The translations under genes and the position numbers were made by a program. Shown here in pieces: positions 5,094 through 6,343 of a stretch of DNA of 6,343 nucleotides. The stretch's first letter is position 1, and each line of letters opens with the position of its first letter. The notes beneath the pieces were generated by a model, which was not told where the DNA came from, did no database searches, and was given only the letters and a program-made list of their open reading frames with translations. Source of the stretch: Spirochaetota bacterium (GTDB taxonomy: Bacteria; Spirochaetota; Leptospiria; Turneriellales; Turneriellaceae); the NCBI GenBank assembly GCA_963205035.1, contig CAUJII010000108.1:1-6343 (forward strand). Reading direction: 5' to 3'.

Positions 5094-6343
5094 GGCAAAG
5101 CCGTCCAGCGCGTGTTTATTTCGCCCGGCGTGGCGATGGTATAGTTTTTGTAATCGGTCTTTATATACGTGCCAATACTCGTCGTGCGCGGACCGTTTTT
5201 CGTTGCGCTATTCCAGCTCGCGGGATCCGCCCCGTTGCCGAAAGTCGCGTTGCGTTCCATAGACGCCATGTAGAGCAAGTCCCCCCCCATCATATCGCAA
5301 ACTTTGTCCGAGGCGGCTGTCCCCGACCCCAAAGGAAGCCCTCCCGTCGCAATCGAGGTGCGTGTTGCAACGTCGGTGTCGCTACCGTTGAAAAACCCCC
5401 CTTTGAAATACCCCACGTCGGCATCGCTTGCTGGAGCTGCGGAAACTCCCGAAGTGATGGCGGCACCCGCTTGCTGGCGGCTATGGCCTGCAATGTCGAC
5501 CAAGTTGCCTCGATTGTCGCGTAGCTCAATCCAGAGCGAAGTCAAGTGAGGGTAGCCGGTCTGGTTACCCGCATGCATGTGGTATGGATTGAAGTAGTTG
5601 GAACCCGTGAACCGGTCCACAACGACATCCCACGCTGGGCGGCAGCGGCCTGCTTCATAGAACGGGGGAAAGTCAAACGTCAAAACTCCGCCACCCACGG
5701 CAACGGTGGTGCGCCCCGTACTACTCGACCTCCGCTCAAAAAGCGAGAAGAAATTCGATAGTCCGTTAGTCGGGTTGTAGTAGGTAACTTTGTTGTTCCA
5801 AGTCGAGGGAGCCGCCGGATCGTACAGAACCGAAGCCGGGAAAAGATAACCGTCGGACGTGATGTCGTTGCGTTGGTCTGCTTTCGAGACGACGACAAAA
5901 CCCTTTGCCGGAATCACAGTGCCTCCTGGAAAACCGATGAGCCCGCGCTTCGCCAACGCCTCGTAACCCGGCCAACCGCTCGTGTAAACGCCGGGGTCGG
6001 TGTAGTTATCTACCACGGGAAAATAAAGCGACCAAAAGGAAATATCGAGAGCCTCGTTTGTCGGATTGTAGAGTTCGATAAATTCATTCCCGTCATACGC
6101 ATAGTATTTACCGCCGATGTTGCGCGTCGTACCCGCATAGTTGACTTCGCTAATCACAATTTTTTGATACGTTCCCACGGGCCGTTTTTGGTATGTCACG
6201 ATCCCCGCAGCTTTCTCAGCGTTCGTCGGGAGACGTTCGTCCATTGGAACTCCGTCGTCGTAAATTTGTTTCCAAAATTTAAGATAGCGGTCGACTATCG
6301 CCGGGGAATGGATAATGACAAGGTTCTCGTCGTTGTTGTTGTT
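5090..6343 (-). CDS. PLD-like C-terminus fused to lamin-tail domain, 5' end outside window
   Basis: The minus-strand frame is open to the window end; 417 residues are visible, ending at TGA 5092-5090. The first Met in the window (6244) is internal, because the 33 residues before it are informative. NNNNDENLVIIHSPAIVDRY and the following LKFWKQIYDDG match the segment that follows the second HKD motif of phospholipase D-like nucleases (N-x-EN-L-x-I-x-D/S-P-x-I-x-x-x-Y). The HKD motifs themselves must lie upstream, so catalysis cannot be confirmed here. Residues 61-417 form a lamin-tail domain: KIVISEVNYAG (61-71), DGNEFIELYNPTNEALDISFW (84-104), VIPAKGFVVVSKAD (143-156), LWIELRDNRGNLVDIAGHS (270-288), and the closing SMERN...TPGEIN (361-410). 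Lamin-tail domains are common in exported nucleases of bacteria. It likely acts outside the cytoplasm. It is the first visible gene of an operon with the DUF5618-like and OB-like genes. Confidence 0.85.
   Translation of the reverse strand, partial: NNNNDENLVIIHSPAIVDRYLKFWKQIYDDGVPMDERLPTNAEKAAGIVTYQKRPVGTYQKIVISEVNYAGTTRNIGGKYYAYDGNEFIELYNPTNEALDISFWSLYFPVVDNYTDPGVYTSGWPGYEALAKRGLIGFPGGTVIPAKGFVVVSKADQRNDITSDGYLFPASVLYDPAAPSTWNNKVTYYNPTNGLSNFFSLFERRSSSTGRTTVAVGGGVLTFDFPPFYEAGRCRPAWDVVVDRFTGSNYFNPYHMHAGNQTGYPHLTSLWIELRDNRGNLVDIAGHSRQQAGAAITSGVSAAPASDADVGYFKGGFFNGSDTDVATRTSIATGGLPLGSGTAASDKVCDMMGGDLLYMASMERNATFGNGADPASWNSATKNGPRTTSIGTYIKTDYKNYTIATPGEINTRWTALP

Noticed and set aside
5145..5154. 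Third partial copy of the repeat (TTTTTGTAAT)
   Set aside because: Only 10 bp match, without the palindrome, inside codons of the lamin-tail domain; consistent with chance.

Overview
The window looks like a piece of a Gram-negative chromosome, most plausibly a Leptospira-type spirochaete with moderate GC, such as the Turneriella/Leptonema side of the Leptospirales. This is an inference from three things: three genes start with lipoprotein signal peptides whose lipoboxes are partly relaxed, one gene carries WG/KWG repeats (a repeat first catalogued in Leptospira), and surface nucleases are arranged in a scavenging-type neighbourhood. No rRNA, tRNA, CRISPR array or transposase is visible.

Layout. 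At 2-721 (+) is the 3' part of a classical short-chain dehydrogenase/reductase. Convergent to it, 9 bp away, is a small WG-repeat lipoprotein (731-1162, -). A roughly 380-bp stretch without a confident gene follows; it holds a possible 38-residue ORF and the first copy of a palindromic 20-bp repeat. Next is a secreted endonuclease I-family lipoprotein (1543-2697, -). Divergent from it lies a visibly AT-rich type II toxin-antitoxin pair: a Phd/YefM-like antitoxin (2869-3090, +) and a PIN-domain VapC-like toxin (3090-3464, +). The rest of the window (3491-6343, -) is a tightly packed three-gene operon. Its order of transcription is a protein with a phospholipase D-like C-terminus fused to a lamin-tail domain (5' end outside the window), a 139-residue helical DUF5618/HEPN-like protein, and a lipoprotein with OB-fold-like domains. 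These genes overlap by 4 bp (ATGA) and 11 bp, so translational coupling is likely.

How the parts may work together. The endonuclease I lipoprotein, the PLD/lamin-tail protein and the OB-like lipoprotein all look like exported proteins that handle extracellular nucleic acid. A DNA-degrading or DNA-scavenging surface locus is the simplest reading, though the function is inferred. The most unusual observation links the two nuclease genes. The same 20-bp sequence, containing the inverted repeat TGTAATA-GT-TATTACA, sits 1 nt after the stop codon of the PLD/lamin-tail gene and 2 nt after the stop codon of the endonuclease I gene, 3.5 kb apart. In the first place it also encodes the N-terminus of the DUF5618-like protein. 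In the second there is no such gene behind it. It may be a shared regulatory site, a recombination or insertion boundary, or the vestige of a lost DUF5618-like gene.
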